Notes: generated by a model not told the origin, from the letters alone. A stretch of DNA of 64,000 nt from Streptomyces taklimakanensis (GCF_009709575.1 NZ_WIXO01000001.1:4962001-5026000), one strand, 5' to 3'; shown: positions 47,248 to 56,561, numbered from the stretch's first letter. Program-made: numbers and translations.

Positions 47248-49677
47248 TCAGAGCAGGCCCGCGCGGCGCAGCGCCTCGGCCATCTCGCTGTTGGCCGGGG
47301 CGGGGGCGCGGCGCTGTCCGCCGCCGTCCCGCCGGCCTCCCTCGCCGCGTCGTTCGCCGGTGCGCTGACGCGGCGCGCCGCCGCGCCGCCCGCGCGCGGG
47401 GCGACCGTCGCGACCGCCGTCCGCGGCCGGACCGGCCTCGTCGTCCAGCCGCAGCGTCAGCGAGATCCGCTTGCGCGGCACGTCCACGTCCAGGACCTTG
47501 ACCCTGACGACGTCACCGGACTTGACCACCTCGCGCGGGTCCTTCACGAACGCTTTCGACATCGCCGAGACGTGGACCAGTCCGTCCTGGTGGACACCGA
47601 TGTCGACGAAGGCGCCGAACGCGGCGACGTTGGTGACCACGCCCTCCAGGACCATGCCCGGCGCCAGGTCGCCGATCTTCTCCACGCCCTCCTTGAAGGT
47701 GGCCGTGCGGAAGGCCGGACGCGGGTCGCGGCCGGGCTTCTCCAGCTCCTTCAGGATGTCGGTGACCGTGGGCAGGCCGAAGGTGTCGTCCACGAACTCC
47801 TGCGGACGCAGCGAGCGCAGCACCGTCGTGTTGCCGATGAGCGCCGCCACCTCCTCGCCGGTGGTCTTCACCATCCGGCGCACCACCGGGTACGCCTCGG
47901 GGTGGACGGCGGAGGCGTCCAGCGGGTCGTCGCCGCCGCGGATGCGCAGGAAGCCCGCGCACTGCTCGTAGGCCTTGGGGCCGAGCCGGGGGACGTCCTT
48001 GAGCGCCTTGCGGCTGCGGAAGGGGCCGTTGGCGTCGCGGTGGGCGACGATGTTCTCGGCCAGGCCCGGCCCGATGCCCGACACCCGCGACAGCAGCGGC
48101 GCCGAAGCGGTGTTGACGTCCACGCCGACGCCGTTCACGCAGTCCTCGACGACCGCGTCCAGCGAGCGCGACAGCTTCACCTCGGAGACGTCGTGCTGGT
48201 ACTGGCCGACGCCGATCGACTTGGGGTCGATCTTGACCAGCTCGGCCAGCGGGTCCTGGAGACGGCGGGCGATGGAGACCGCGCCGCGCAGCGAGACGTC
48301 CAGGTCCGGCAGTTCGCGGGAGGCGAAGGCGGAGGCGGAGTACACCGAGGCGCCCGCCTCGGAGACCATCACCTTGGTCAGCTTCAACTCCGGGTGCGCC
48401 GCGCACAGTTCGGCGGCCAGCCGGTCCGTCTCGCGGGAGGCGGTGCCGTTGCCGATGGCGATCAGCTCCACCCGGTGCTCCCGCGCCAGCCGGGCCAGGG
48501 TCGCCAGCGACTCCTTCCAGCGGTTGTGCGGGACGTGCGGGTGGATCGTGTCGGTGGCGGCGACCTTGCCGGTGGCGTCGACGACGGCGACCTTCACACC
48601 CGTGCGGAAGCCCGGGTCCAGACCCATGGTGGCGCGGGTGCCGGCCGGGGCGGCCAGCAGCAGGTCGCGCAGGTTGGCGGCGAATACCGCCACCGCCTCG
48701 TCCTCGGCGGCCGTGCGCAGCCGAAGCCGCAGGTCGATGCCCAGATGGACCAGGACACGGGTCCGCCAGGCCCAGCGCACGGTGTCGGTCAGCCATCTGT
48801 CGGCGGGACGGCCGCGGTCCTGGACGCCGAACCGGTGGGCGATGGCGCGCTCGTACTCGGTGGGGCCCGCGGGCGCCGTCTCGTCCGCCGGTTCCGGCTC
48901 CGGGTCCAGGGTGAGGTCGAGCACCTCCTCCTTCTCGCCGCGGAACATCGCCAACACCCGGTGCGAGGGCAGTTCGGTGAAGGGCTCGGAGAAGTCGAAG
49001 TAGTCGGCGAACTTGGCGCCCTGCTCCTCCTTGCCCTCCCGCACCTTCGCCACGAGCCGGCCGCGTCGCCACATCCGCTCGCGCAGCTCGCCGATCAGGT
49101 CGGCGTCCTCGGCGAACCGTTCGGTGAGGATCGCGCGGGCGCCCTCCAGCGCGGCGGCGGTGTTCGCGACGCCCCGGTCCGGGGCCACGAACGCCGCGGC
49201 GGCAACGCTCGGTTCCACGGTCGGGTCGGCCAGCAGGCCGTCGGCCAGCGGTTCCAGCCCCGCCTCGCGGGCGATCTGCGCCTTGGTGCGCCGCTTGGGC
49301 TTGTACGGCAGGTAGATGTCCTCCAGGCGCGCCTTGGAGTCGGCCGCCCGGATGCGGGCCTCCAACTCCGCGTCGAGCCTGCCCTGGGCGCGCACGGACT
49401 CCAGGATCGCCGTCCGACGCTCCTCCAGCTCCCGCAGGTAGCGCAGCCGCTCCTCCAGCGTGCGCAGTTGCGCGTCGTCGAGGCCGCCGGTGGCCTCCTT
49501 GCGGTAGCGCGCGACGAACGGCACGGTCGAGCCGCCGTCGAGCAGTTCGACGGCGGCCCTGACCTGCCGTTCCCGTACGCCGAGTTCCTCGGCGATCCTG
49601 CCCTCGACGGAGACCGCTCCGGCCTGGTCGGCCGGTGCCGTTTCCTCGACGGGCATCTCTCCGATGGACTGTGTCAC
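47248..49677 (-). CDS. tex: Tex family S1 RNA-binding protein
   Basis: 809 residues from GTG 49677 (ATG 49656 is possible but GGAG is too close to it). The Tex layout is complete: N-terminal helical region with AELGVRERQVRAAVELLDGG and VPFVARYRKEATGGLD, a YqgF/RNase H-like domain (GLDPGFRTGVKVAVVD), two helix-hairpin-helix motifs (LSRVSGIGPGLAENIVAHRD), and an S1 domain (GMVLEGVVTNVAAFGAFVDIG). The C-terminal ~60 residues are Arg/Gly-rich. Tex binds nucleic acids and affects transcription; precise role is unsettled. An LPFR small protein lies just upstream. Confidence 0.95.
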   Translation of the reverse strand: MTQSIGEMPVEETAPADQAGAVSVEGRIAEELGVRERQVRAAVELLDGGSTVPFVARYRKEATGGLDDAQLRTLEERLRYLRELEERRTAILESVRAQGRLDAELEARIRAADSKARLEDIYLPYKPKRRTKAQIAREAGLEPLADGLLADPTVEPSVAAAAFVAPDRGVANTAAALEGARAILTERFAEDADLIGELRERMWRRGRLVAKVREGKEEQGAKFADYFDFSEPFTELPSHRVLAMFRGEKEEVLDLTLDPEPEPADETAPAGPTEYERAIAHRFGVQDRGRPADRWLTDTVRWAWRTRVLVHLGIDLRLRLRTAAEDEAVAVFAANLRDLLLAAPAGTRATMGLDPGFRTGVKVAVVDATGKVAATDTIHPHVPHNRWKESLATLARLAREHRVELIAIGNGTASRETDRLAAELCAAHPELKLTKVMVSEAGASVYSASAFASRELPDLDVSLRGAVSIARRLQDPLAELVKIDPKSIGVGQYQHDVSEVKLSRSLDAVVEDCVNGVGVDVNTASAPLLSRVSGIGPGLAENIVAHRDANGPFRSRKALKDVPRLGPKAYEQCAGFLRIRGGDDPLDASAVHPEAYPVVRRMVKTTGEEVAALIGNTTVLRSLRPQEFVDDTFGLPTVTDILKELEKPGRDPRPAFRTATFKEGVEKIGDLAPGMVLEGVVTNVAAFGAFVDIGVHQDGLVHVSAMSKAFVKDPREVVKSGDVVRVKVLDVDVPRKRISLTLRLDDEAGPAADGGRDGRPARGRRGGAPRQRTGERRGEGGRRDGGGQRRAPAPANSEMAEALRRAGLL

Positions 49678-49754
49678 GATCCGTTCCGCCTTCTCGGTGC
49701 TTGGGGCTCCCCCGGTAGCCCGCATTCTGGCAGGCCGCACCGGCGGGCGGACGG

Positions 49755-49880
49755 TCAGACGCGGCGGCCGGCGTGTGAAGCGCCGCCGAAGAGGCGGGCG
49801 AGGAGGCGGAAGGGCAGCGTCACCACGGTTGCGATGGCGCCGCCGACGGTACGGAGTGCGTCTGCGATGGCTCGGAACAT
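49755..49880 (-). CDS. LPFR motif small protein
   Basis: 41 residues on the minus strand. It reads a short amphipathic helix, MFRAIADALRTVGGAIATVV, followed by TLPFRLLARLFGGAS and a basic end. The LPFR box after a TVV segment is diagnostic of a conserved Streptomyces small-protein family of unknown function, probably membrane-associated. No Shine-Dalgarno sequence is obvious. It lies 77 bases upstream of tex on the same strand. Confidence 0.8.
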   Translation of the reverse strand: MFRAIADALRTVGGAIATVVTLPFRLLARLFGGASHAGRRV

Positions 49881-49940
49881 GTGATATCGGATGACCGCCG
49901 ACGTTCCGGGTAAACCCCCCCGGAGCCGGGGCCGTTCCGC

Positions 49941-50813
49941 TCAGCCCCTTCCGAACGCGTCCGCCGGGAAGGCGCCCGCGCTCAGGAGCGCGCCGGTGAA
50001 GGCGCCGCACAGCTCGGTCAGTCGCTCGGTGCCCGCCGCGCCCAGGTGCTCGTACGGGGCGGAGTCGAGCCGGTCGGTCTCCTCCTCCAACTCCTTGCGC
50101 AGGGCGACACCGGCCTCGGTCAGCTCGGCCCCCGAGGGGGCGCCGGCCAGCAGCCCGCGTCCGCGCAGCCGTTCCTGGGTCGCCTCCCAGTCCCGACGGC
50201 TCCAACCGCGGGTGGCCAGCACCCACGCGGGACTCATCCCGCGGCCGCCGGCGGTGTGGCTGACCAGCGCCTCCAGCGGGTCCAGCCCGGCGTGCAGCAG
50301 GACGGCCACATGGGCGTCGCCGCGGTGCTCGCGCAGCAGCGAGGCCGCGTGCCACAGGGCCAGGTGCGGCGCCTGGGGCACCGGGAGGTCGGCCAGGGAG
50401 GCGTACAGCGGGCGGCCCGGCCGGGAGCACGCCTCGGTGGCGCGCAGCGCCAGGCCGGCGGCCTCGGCCATCTCCTTCGAGTCCACCGCCTCCTCGCCCA
50501 GCAGTCGACGCAGCATCGAGTCGGCGGCGCGCAGCCGCGCCTCGAGCACCGTCTCGGGCGACGCCGAATCCCACACGCCCGGCAGGTGGCGGGCGACGAG
50601 ATCGGGGTGGAAGTTGTGGAAGGTCGCGGTGACGACTCCCGGGCCGACCCGGCCCAGGGAGGCGGCGCGTCCCGCGAAGTAGACCGCGGACGGGTCCTCG
50701 ATGCCGTACGGGGCCAGCTCCCGGGCCAGGTCGGGAGTGAAGTAGACGGCCGAGTGGAGGGGGTTGACGACGTTGTGGCAGCGTCGTCCGGCGCGTGCGG
50801 GAAGGGACGTCAT
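49941..50813 (-). CDS. SCO6745 family protein
   Basis: 290 residues, mainly helical. Conserved features of this actinobacterial family are CHNVVNPLHSAVYFTPD at the start, YFAGRAASLG and ATFHNFHPDLV, followed by the WVLATRGWSRRDWEATQERL region that resembles a winged-helix segment. No enzymatic motif is recognised; the family is related to proteins such as SalK in natural-product gene clusters. Its stop is followed by the LPFR gene. The gene immediately upstream is the enoyl-CoA hydratase (9 bases). Confidence 0.85.
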   Translation of the reverse strand: MTSLPARAGRRCHNVVNPLHSAVYFTPDLARELAPYGIEDPSAVYFAGRAASLGRVGPGVVTATFHNFHPDLVARHLPGVWDSASPETVLEARLRAADSMLRRLLGEEAVDSKEMAEAAGLALRATEACSRPGRPLYASLADLPVPQAPHLALWHAASLLREHRGDAHVAVLLHAGLDPLEALVSHTAGGRGMSPAWVLATRGWSRRDWEATQERLRGRGLLAGAPSGAELTEAGVALRKELEEETDRLDSAPYEHLGAAGTERLTELCGAFTGALLSAGAFPADAFGRG

Positions 50814-50822
50814 GCCCGCACG

Positions 50823-51605
50823 TTACCCGCCGGTAAGGGGCCAGGTGAAGGCCGGGGAGCGGCGCTCCAGGAAGGCGGCGACCCCCTCGGCGGTCTCGCC
50901 GCTCTCCCGGGCCCGGCGGTCCCAGTGGGCGACCCGCTCCGGGGCGACGGGACCGTGCGCGAGGCCGTCCGCGAACTCCTTGGCCGCCGCCTGCGTGAGC
51001 TGTGAGCGCGACACCAGCAGGCGGGTGAACTCCACCACCCTGCCGTCGAGTTCGTCCCGCGGGAGCACCTCGTCGACCAGGCCGGCGCGCAGGGCCCGCT
51101 CGGTGCCGATCAACTCGCCGGAGAACAGCAGGTACTTGGCGGTGGCCGGACCCACCAGGGAGACCAGACGCCGGGTGGCGGAGGCCGCGTAGACGATGCC
51201 GAGCTTCGCGGGAGTGATGCCGAAAAGGGCCCCCTCGGCGGCGAAGCGGAGGTCGCAGGCGGCGGCGAGCTGGCAGCCGCCGCCCACGCAGTGACCGCGC
51301 ACGGCCGCCAGGGTGGGGCGGGGGAAGGCCGCCAGTGCCTCCTCCGCGGCCACCGCCAGCCCCCGCGACTCCTCCCCTCCGTCGCGCAGGGCGGAGATGT
51401 CCGCGCCCGCGCAGAAGGTGTCGCCCTCGCCGGTGAGGACGAGGGCCCGTACGGTGGGGTCGCCGGCCAGCCGCCCCAGCACCTCGGGCATCCGGCGCCA
51501 CATCGCGGGCGTCATCGCGTTGCGCTTGGCCGGATTGCGGATGACGAGGGTGGCCACACCGCCCTCGACGGAGGTGAGCAGGGCCGGCTCGGTGTCCTGG
51601 GGCAT
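50823..51605 (-). CDS. Enoyl-CoA hydratase/isomerase family protein
   Basis: 260 residues. The crotonase oxyanion motifs are GDTFCAGADISAL and GHCVGGGCQLAAACDLRFA, with GITPAKLGIVY following. The usual catalytic Glu pair of hydratases is not obvious: the position after LGI is a Tyr, so the reaction may be isomerisation or another crotonase chemistry. It ends 9 bases before the SCO6745-family gene and probably forms an operon with it. Confidence 0.87.
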   Translation of the reverse strand: MPQDTEPALLTSVEGGVATLVIRNPAKRNAMTPAMWRRMPEVLGRLAGDPTVRALVLTGEGDTFCAGADISALRDGGEESRGLAVAAEEALAAFPRPTLAAVRGHCVGGGCQLAAACDLRFAAEGALFGITPAKLGIVYAASATRRLVSLVGPATAKYLLFSGELIGTERALRAGLVDEVLPRDELDGRVVEFTRLLVSRSQLTQAAAKEFADGLAHGPVAPERVAHWDRRARESGETAEGVAAFLERRSPAFTWPLTGG

Positions 51606-51921
51606 GGGCCGGATCGTAGCCGCCGCCGGTGCGGGGCGCGCCGTGCGGGTGCGGCGGTGGACCGACGGCCGGACGACGGCCGGACGACGGTGGTTCGGGG
51701 CGGGGCGACGGCGGAGTTCCCGGGGCCGCAGAACCGATCGTGCAAGATCAGTCACGGCCGCAAACGGGGCGTAAGTCTTCTGTCAATTGCCATCGATAAG
51801 TGCCGACTTGCAGTCAGCGGGCCGGAGCGCCCGCTCCGCGGGCCAACACTCGACGGAAGAACCGGTCCGGCAACCGGGCCGGGCGGGAGCGGCCGGCGAG
51901 AGCCGAGGACGGGGTGCGGCA
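51606..51921. other. Divergent region between crotonase and ATPase genes
   Basis: 316 bases. AAGTGCCGACTT (51798-51809) is an inverted repeat close to an AT-richer stretch (about 51765-51810) that may hold the promoter of the ATP-binding protein. Nothing else was recognised. Confidence 0.4.
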
Positions 51922-52464
51922 ATGGAGATCCGCGGGGACGTCTCCCCAGAACAGGCCGGACGGACACCGATGCCGGCGCCGGACCGCCGGCTCGCGCGGC
52001 CCCGGCCGTACGAGGGCACCTGGCGGTTCACCGTCCCGGTCCGCGATGTCTCCGTGCCCCAGGTGCGCCACGCCGTGCGCGACCTCCTCCTGCGCAGACG
52101 CGTCCCGCTCTCCGGCGACGTCCTCCACGGGCTGATGCTGATCGTGTCGGAGCTGGTCACCAACGCCGTGCGGCACGCGGCCCTGCTCTCGACCGAGATC
52201 GGCGTCGAGGTCGCCGTCGGCGCGGACCGGGTGCGCGTCGGCGTCGAGGACGGCCACCCCTACCGCCCCGCCGCGCTGGCCTTCGCCCCCTCCCAGGAAC
52301 ACCTCGGAGGGCGCGGGCTGCTCCTGGTCAAGGCCACCGTCGCCGAGGTGGGAGGGAGCTGCGAGGTGGAGCAGACCGCGTCCGGCGGGAAGGTGGTGTG
52401 GGCCACGCTGCCCCTGCCGTCGCCCGTGCCCCCGGCGTCGGGGCCGGTGCCCGGCGTGGGCTGA
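51922..52464 (+). CDS. ATP-binding regulatory protein (HATPase_c, RsbW-like)
   Basis: 180 residues from ATG 51922. The GHKL fold is visible: N-box LIVSELVTNAVRHA, VEDGHPYRPAAL (G1 region) and GGRGLLLVKATVAEVG (G2 region), without phosphoacceptor domain. Such single-domain proteins act as anti-sigma factors or switch kinases and are numerous in Streptomyces. No partner anti-anti-sigma gene is adjacent. C-terminal Pro-rich tail of about 15 residues. Confidence 0.87.
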   Translation: MEIRGDVSPEQAGRTPMPAPDRRLARPRPYEGTWRFTVPVRDVSVPQVRHAVRDLLLRRRVPLSGDVLHGLMLIVSELVTNAVRHAALLSTEIGVEVAVGADRVRVGVEDGHPYRPAALAFAPSQEHLGGRGLLLVKATVAEVGGSCEVEQTASGGKVVWATLPLPSPVPPASGPVPGVG

Positions 52465-52478
52465 CCGAGCCCCTGGAC

Positions 52479-53039
52479 TCACCAGCCCGAGGCGCCCCCG
52501 ACCACCTCGCGGATGCCACCGCGGGCGGCGTCCAGCACCGTCATGAACCAGGCCGAGAACGGCTCCGCCTCGTGCCGCTTGAGCAGCTCCTCGGGCGTCA
52601 CGAACGCCGTCTCGGCGATCTCCGCCGGATCCGGCCGCGGGGTGTCCCGCACCAGCCCGGCGAAGAGGTGGTTGTACTCCTGTTCCACCAGACCGGAGGC
52701 CGGATCCGGGTGGTTGTAGCGCACCGTGCCCGCCTCCCGCATCAGCCAGGGCGACACGCCCAGCTCCTCGCCCACCCGACGCGCGGCGGCCGCGAAGGGC
52801 GGCTCGCCGGGGTAGGGGTGGCCGCAGCAGGTGTTGGACCACACACCGGGGGAGTGGTACTTCCCCAGCGCCCTGCGCTGGAGCAGCAGCCGCCCGGTGT
52901 CGTCGAGGAGGAAGACCGAGAAGGCCCGGTGCAGCCGCCCGGGGGCGCGGTGGGCGGACAGCTTCTCCGCGGTCCCGATCGTCGTGCCGTCCTCGTCGAC
53001 CAGTTCGAGCATGATCGGGCCCGCCGCGCTGTTCGTCAT
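52479..53039 (-). CDS. idi: Isopentenyl-diphosphate delta-isomerase (type 1)
   Basis: 186 residues. Nudix-like Idi with active-site Cys in SNTCCGHPYPGE and the Glu in EQEYNHLFAG, plus the metal-binding Nudix helix AARRVGEELGV. It interconverts IPP and DMAPP in the cytoplasm and thereby supplies isoprenoid precursors. Hopanoid genes hpnC/hpnD lie about 9.5 kb downstream on the other strand; the functional link is plausible. It is convergent with the ATPase gene. Confidence 0.95.
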   Translation of the reverse strand: MTNSAAGPIMLELVDEDGTTIGTAEKLSAHRAPGRLHRAFSVFLLDDTGRLLLQRRALGKYHSPGVWSNTCCGHPYPGEPPFAAAARRVGEELGVSPWLMREAGTVRYNHPDPASGLVEQEYNHLFAGLVRDTPRPDPAEIAETAFVTPEELLKRHEAEPFSAWFMTVLDAARGGIREVVGGASGW

Positions 53040-53175
53040 GTCCGCCCTTCACCAGAATGCGCCGGAACGGCAGTTCTCCGATGTTCCGACCTCGCCCACC
53101 AGTGTGCCGTACGTCGGACGGCACCGCTCGTCGGCACCCGGACGGTCGGGCGGCCGGGGCGGGGGCGCGGTCGGG

Positions 53176-54111
53176 TCAGTGGCACAGCCCGCGCTCGCGC
53201 GCCGCGTGCCCGTGCGGCTCCAACTGGAAGGTGCAGTGCTCGACCTCGAAGTGTCGGCCCAGGCACCGGTGGAGGTCGCGCAGGATCCGGTCGTGGCCGG
53301 CCGACTCCAGCGTCTCCCGGTCCACCACCACGTGCGCGGAGAGCACCGGCATGCCGGAGGTGATGGTCCACACGTGCAGGTCGTGCAGGTCCGCCACGCC
53401 GGGCACGCCCAGGATGTGCGCCCGAACCTCGCCCAGGTCCACGTTCCGGGGGGCGGCCTCCAACAGCACGTCGAGCGCCTCGCGGGCCAGCTTCACCGTG
53501 CGCGGCACGATCAGGACCGCGATCAGCAGCGAGGCGATCGAGTCGGCCCGCTCCCAGCCGGTGACGACGATCACCAGCGCCGCCACGATCACCGCCAGGG
53601 ATCCCAGGGCGTCCGCGGCCACCTCCAGAAAGGCGCCGCGCACGTTCAGGCTCTCCCGCTGCCCACGCATCAGCAGCGCCATGGACAGCCCGTTGAGGGC
53701 CAGGCCGACCACACCGAAGGCGACGGTCGCCCCGCCCGGCACCTCCGTCGGGTGCCGCAGCCGGTCGACGGCCTCCACCAGGATGTAGCCGCCGACCCCG
53801 AGCAGGAGCAGGCAGTTCAACAACGCGGCGAGTATCTCGGCCCGCGCCAGGCCGAAGGTGCGCCGCTCGTCGCCGGGCCGGTTGGCGACGTGGATGGCCA
53901 GCAGCGCCATGCCCACCCCGATCACGTCGCCGGCCACGTGTCCGGCGTCCGCCAGCAGGGCCAGCGAGCCGGTCAGCACCGCGCCCACGGCCTGGGAGAC
54001 CAGCAGGATGACCGCGATCGCCAGCGCGGCGAGCAGTCGCCCCCGATACGCGGCCCCGGCCGTTCCCGGCCCGGCGGGCCGCGGCCCGCCGTGGTTGTGC
54101 CCTGCGCCCAT
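53176..54111 (-). CDS. Cation diffusion facilitator transporter (CzcD-like)
   Basis: 311 residues, six membrane segments. A short His-containing N-terminus (GAGHNHGGPRP) is followed by TM2 with LLADAGHVAGDVIG (H-x3-D metal site) and TM5 with AFLEVAADALGS, where Glu replaces the His common in zinc-specific members. The cytoplasmic C-terminal domain has the LHDLHVWTITSGMPVLSAH signature. It exports divalent metals such as Zn, Co or Cd in exchange for protons. GGGAGG stands eight bases before the ATG. Confidence 0.92.
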   Translation of the reverse strand: MGAGHNHGGPRPAGPGTAGAAYRGRLLAALAIAVILLVSQAVGAVLTGSLALLADAGHVAGDVIGVGMALLAIHVANRPGDERRTFGLARAEILAALLNCLLLLGVGGYILVEAVDRLRHPTEVPGGATVAFGVVGLALNGLSMALLMRGQRESLNVRGAFLEVAADALGSLAVIVAALVIVVTGWERADSIASLLIAVLIVPRTVKLAREALDVLLEAAPRNVDLGEVRAHILGVPGVADLHDLHVWTITSGMPVLSAHVVVDRETLESAGHDRILRDLHRCLGRHFEVEHCTFQLEPHGHAARERGLCH

Positions 54112-54632
54112 CGGTGATGCCTCCCGTGTCGCGACCGATCTCGCGGCCGACCGTGCGGACGCCCCCCAGTGAACTACGGGTGGGGGGTATGGGGCAACGC
54201 GGCACTGAACACCGTTGTCATCCCCTTGACCTGCGAATTCACCCGTCATGCGGACAAGGGGCGAGGGGCGCGGCCCGCCTTCGGAGCGGCGCCGCCGACC
54301 GATGCGCCCCGGGCCGTGGCCCCCGCTTGGGCAGCTCCCCCCGACCGCCCGGCGGAGGCGGGCGGCCGGGGGGCGGTCCTTGTGCGGGGCCGGCGGATCG
54401 AGGATGCTGGGCCGCGGTCCGTGGCGGTCCGTGGCGGTTCGTGGTGTTCCGTGATGGCCGGACGGTCCCTCCCCGGTGAATGCGGGGTGAACTGCCCCTT
54501 CCGGCGATCCGATAACCTCTGGCCACGTGCCGCCCGCCCCGAACGGGTGATGGCGCACGGTGACCGCTGCCCGGACGCCGCCTCGCGGACCGCGCCGCGG
54601 ACAGCCCGGCCTTCCAAGGAGTGAGTTCGTTC
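54112..54632. other. Divergent region before the CDP-alcohol locus
   Basis: 521 bases without a gene. It contains four tandem degenerate 10-bp units (54416-54455) and, further down, TAACCT (54513-54518) as a possible -10 box without a good -35 partner. A GTGGGGGGTATGGGG stretch near the cation-transporter start was considered as a metal-regulator site but is not a dyad. Confidence 0.45.
54416..54455. repeat. Four tandem 10-bp repeats upstream of the CDP-alcohol locus
   Basis: Units GGTCCGTGGC, GGTCCGTGGC, GGTTCGTGGT and GTTCCGTGAT stand head to tail. The one-turn spacing would suit a regulator that binds direct repeats. Confidence 0.65.
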
Positions 54633-56561
54633 TTGTCGACCGCCATTCTCACCGGTCCGCCGGTCGCGGGGGCTCCCCTGGAGGGCGACCTGCGGACACT
54701 GGGCTTCGACGTGCGGGTGGTGGACGACGCCGCCGAAGCGGAGGAGGCGCTGGCCGCCGTTCCGGTGGGCGAGCGCGTCGCCCTCGTCGATCCCCGCTTC
54801 GTCGGACACCTGCACAGCCTGCGGCTGGCCCTGACCGACCCCCGGTTCCCCGCCGCCGCCGTGCCGGGCGCCGTCACCGTCCGCGCCGAGGCGCGCGCCG
54901 CCCTGCGCAGGGCCCTGGCGGTCGCCGCGCGGCGGAGCACGCCGCCGGTCGCCGCCGGACGGACGGGGACCGGCCCCGCCACCGACACCACCGACACCGC
55001 CGACACCACCGCAGCCTCCGACACCGCAGCCACCGGGACCGACGCCCCCGAGGACGAGGCGGGCGCGCCCCCCACGGGGCTGCCCGACCGGGTCGCCGCC
55101 GCCCTGGAGGCCGACGCCGGGGCGCCCGACGTCCACCGCCCCGAGCTGGGCGTGCTCGTGGCCACCGTGCCCGGCGACGCGGCGGCCCGCGAGGAGGCCC
55201 GGCGGGCCGTGGCGGCCGTGGACGAGGAGTCCGTGCGGCTGCGCTCGGCGGTGAAGTCCCGGGACGGCTTCTTCACCACCTTCTTCGTCAGCCCCTACTC
55301 CCGCCACATCGCCCGCTGGTGCGCCCGACGCGGACTCACCCCCAACCAGGTCACCACCGCCTCGCTGCTCACCGCGCTGGTCGCGGCCGCCTGCGCCGCC
55401 ACCGGTACGCGCGGCGGCTTCGTCGCCGCCGGGGCGCTGCTGATCGCCTCCTTCGTCCTGGACTGCGCCGACGGGCAGCTCGCCCGCTACGCCCTGAGGT
55501 ACTCCACCCTCGGCGCCTGGCTGGACGCCACCTTCGACCGGGCCAAGGAGTACGCGTACTACGCGGGCCTGGCGCTGGGCGCGGCCCGCGGCGGCGACGA
55601 CGTGTGGGCCCTGGCGCTGGGCGCGATGGTCCTCCAGACCTGCCGGCACGTGGTGGACTTCTCCTTCAACGAGGCCAATCACGACGCGAGCGGCAACACC
55701 GGCCCCACCGCCGCCCTCTCCGGACGGCTCGACAGCGTCGGCTGGACGGTCTGGGTGCGACGCATGATCGTGCTGCCGATCGGCGAGCGCTGGGCGCTGA
55801 TCGCCGTCCTCACCGCCCTCACCACCCCCCGCACCACCTTCACCGTGCTGTTGGCCGGCTGCGCGTTCGCCGCCTGCTACACCACGGCCGGACGGGTGCT
55901 GCGCTCGCTCGCCAGGAAGGCCGACCGCACCGACCGCGCCGCCCGCGCCCTGGCCGACCTGGCCGACTCCGGCCCCCTCGCCGAGGGCCTGGCAGCGGCC
56001 TTCCGGCGCGTCCGGCTCCCGGCGTTCGCCGCCCCCGCCTCGGCCCTGCTCGGCACGGCGGGGCTGGTGGCCTGCGCGCTGTGGACGCCCGAGGGCGGCC
56101 CCTGGCCGCTCGCGGCCGCACTCGGTTACGTCCTCCTGGCGGGGATCGCCGTCGCCCGGCCGCCGAAGGGCGCGCTGGACTGGTTGGTGCCGCCCTTCTT
56201 CCGCGCGGCGGAGTACACGACGGTGCTGGTGCTGGCCGCCCGAGCGGACGCGGAGGGCGCGCTGCCCGCCGCATTCGGGCTGGTGGCGGCCGTCGCCTAC
56301 CATCACTACGACACGGTGTACCGCATCCGCGGTGGCACCGGTGCCCCTCCGCGCCGGCTGGTGCGGGCGATCGGCGGGCACGAGGGACGTGTCGCGGTGG
56401 TCACGGCCGCCGCCGCCCTGTGGGCCGCGGGGCAGGGCTTCACGATCGCGCTCACGGTCCTGGCCGGGGCCCTGGCGCTCACGGTCGTCACCGAGAGCGT
56501 CCGCTTCTGGGTGTCCTCCCAAGCACCCGCCGTACACGACGAAACAGGAGAACCCGCATGA
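54633..56561 (+). CDS. DUF5941 / CDP-alcohol phosphatidyltransferase fusion protein
   Basis: 642 residues from TTG 54633, 11 bases after AAGGAG; GTG 54621 is in frame but abuts that site. The first ~180 residues (LSTAILTGPP, VALVDPRFVGHLHSLRLAL) form an uncharacterised N-terminal domain with a Thr/Asp linker. The CDP-alcohol phosphatidyltransferase motif starts at Asp277: D-x2-DGQLAR-x8-G-x3-D-x3-D is complete. Several membrane helices follow, and the C-terminal 200 residues are the DUF5941 region. It should transfer a phospho-alcohol from a CDP-activated donor at the membrane. First gene of a tightly packed locus. Confidence 0.85.
   Translation: MSTAILTGPPVAGAPLEGDLRTLGFDVRVVDDAAEAEEALAAVPVGERVALVDPRFVGHLHSLRLALTDPRFPAAAVPGAVTVRAEARAALRRALAVAARRSTPPVAAGRTGTGPATDTTDTADTTAASDTAATGTDAPEDEAGAPPTGLPDRVAAALEADAGAPDVHRPELGVLVATVPGDAAAREEARRAVAAVDEESVRLRSAVKSRDGFFTTFFVSPYSRHIARWCARRGLTPNQVTTASLLTALVAAACAATGTRGGFVAAGALLIASFVLDCADGQLARYALRYSTLGAWLDATFDRAKEYAYYAGLALGAARGGDDVWALALGAMVLQTCRHVVDFSFNEANHDASGNTGPTAALSGRLDSVGWTVWVRRMIVLPIGERWALIAVLTALTTPRTTFTVLLAGCAFAACYTTAGRVLRSLARKADRTDRAARALADLADSGPLAEGLAAAFRRVRLPAFAAPASALLGTAGLVACALWTPEGGPWPLAAALGYVLLAGIAVARPPKGALDWLVPPFFRAAEYTTVLVLAARADAEGALPAAFGLVAAVAYHHYDTVYRIRGGTGAPPRRLVRAIGGHEGRVAVVTAAAALWAAGQGFTIALTVLAGALALTVVTESVRFWVSSQAPAVHDETGEPA

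Noticed and set aside
54170..54200. G/C-rich stretch near the cation transporter start as a CsoR/metal-regulator site
   Set aside because: Not a dyad; only one half resembles a TACCCC-type box.
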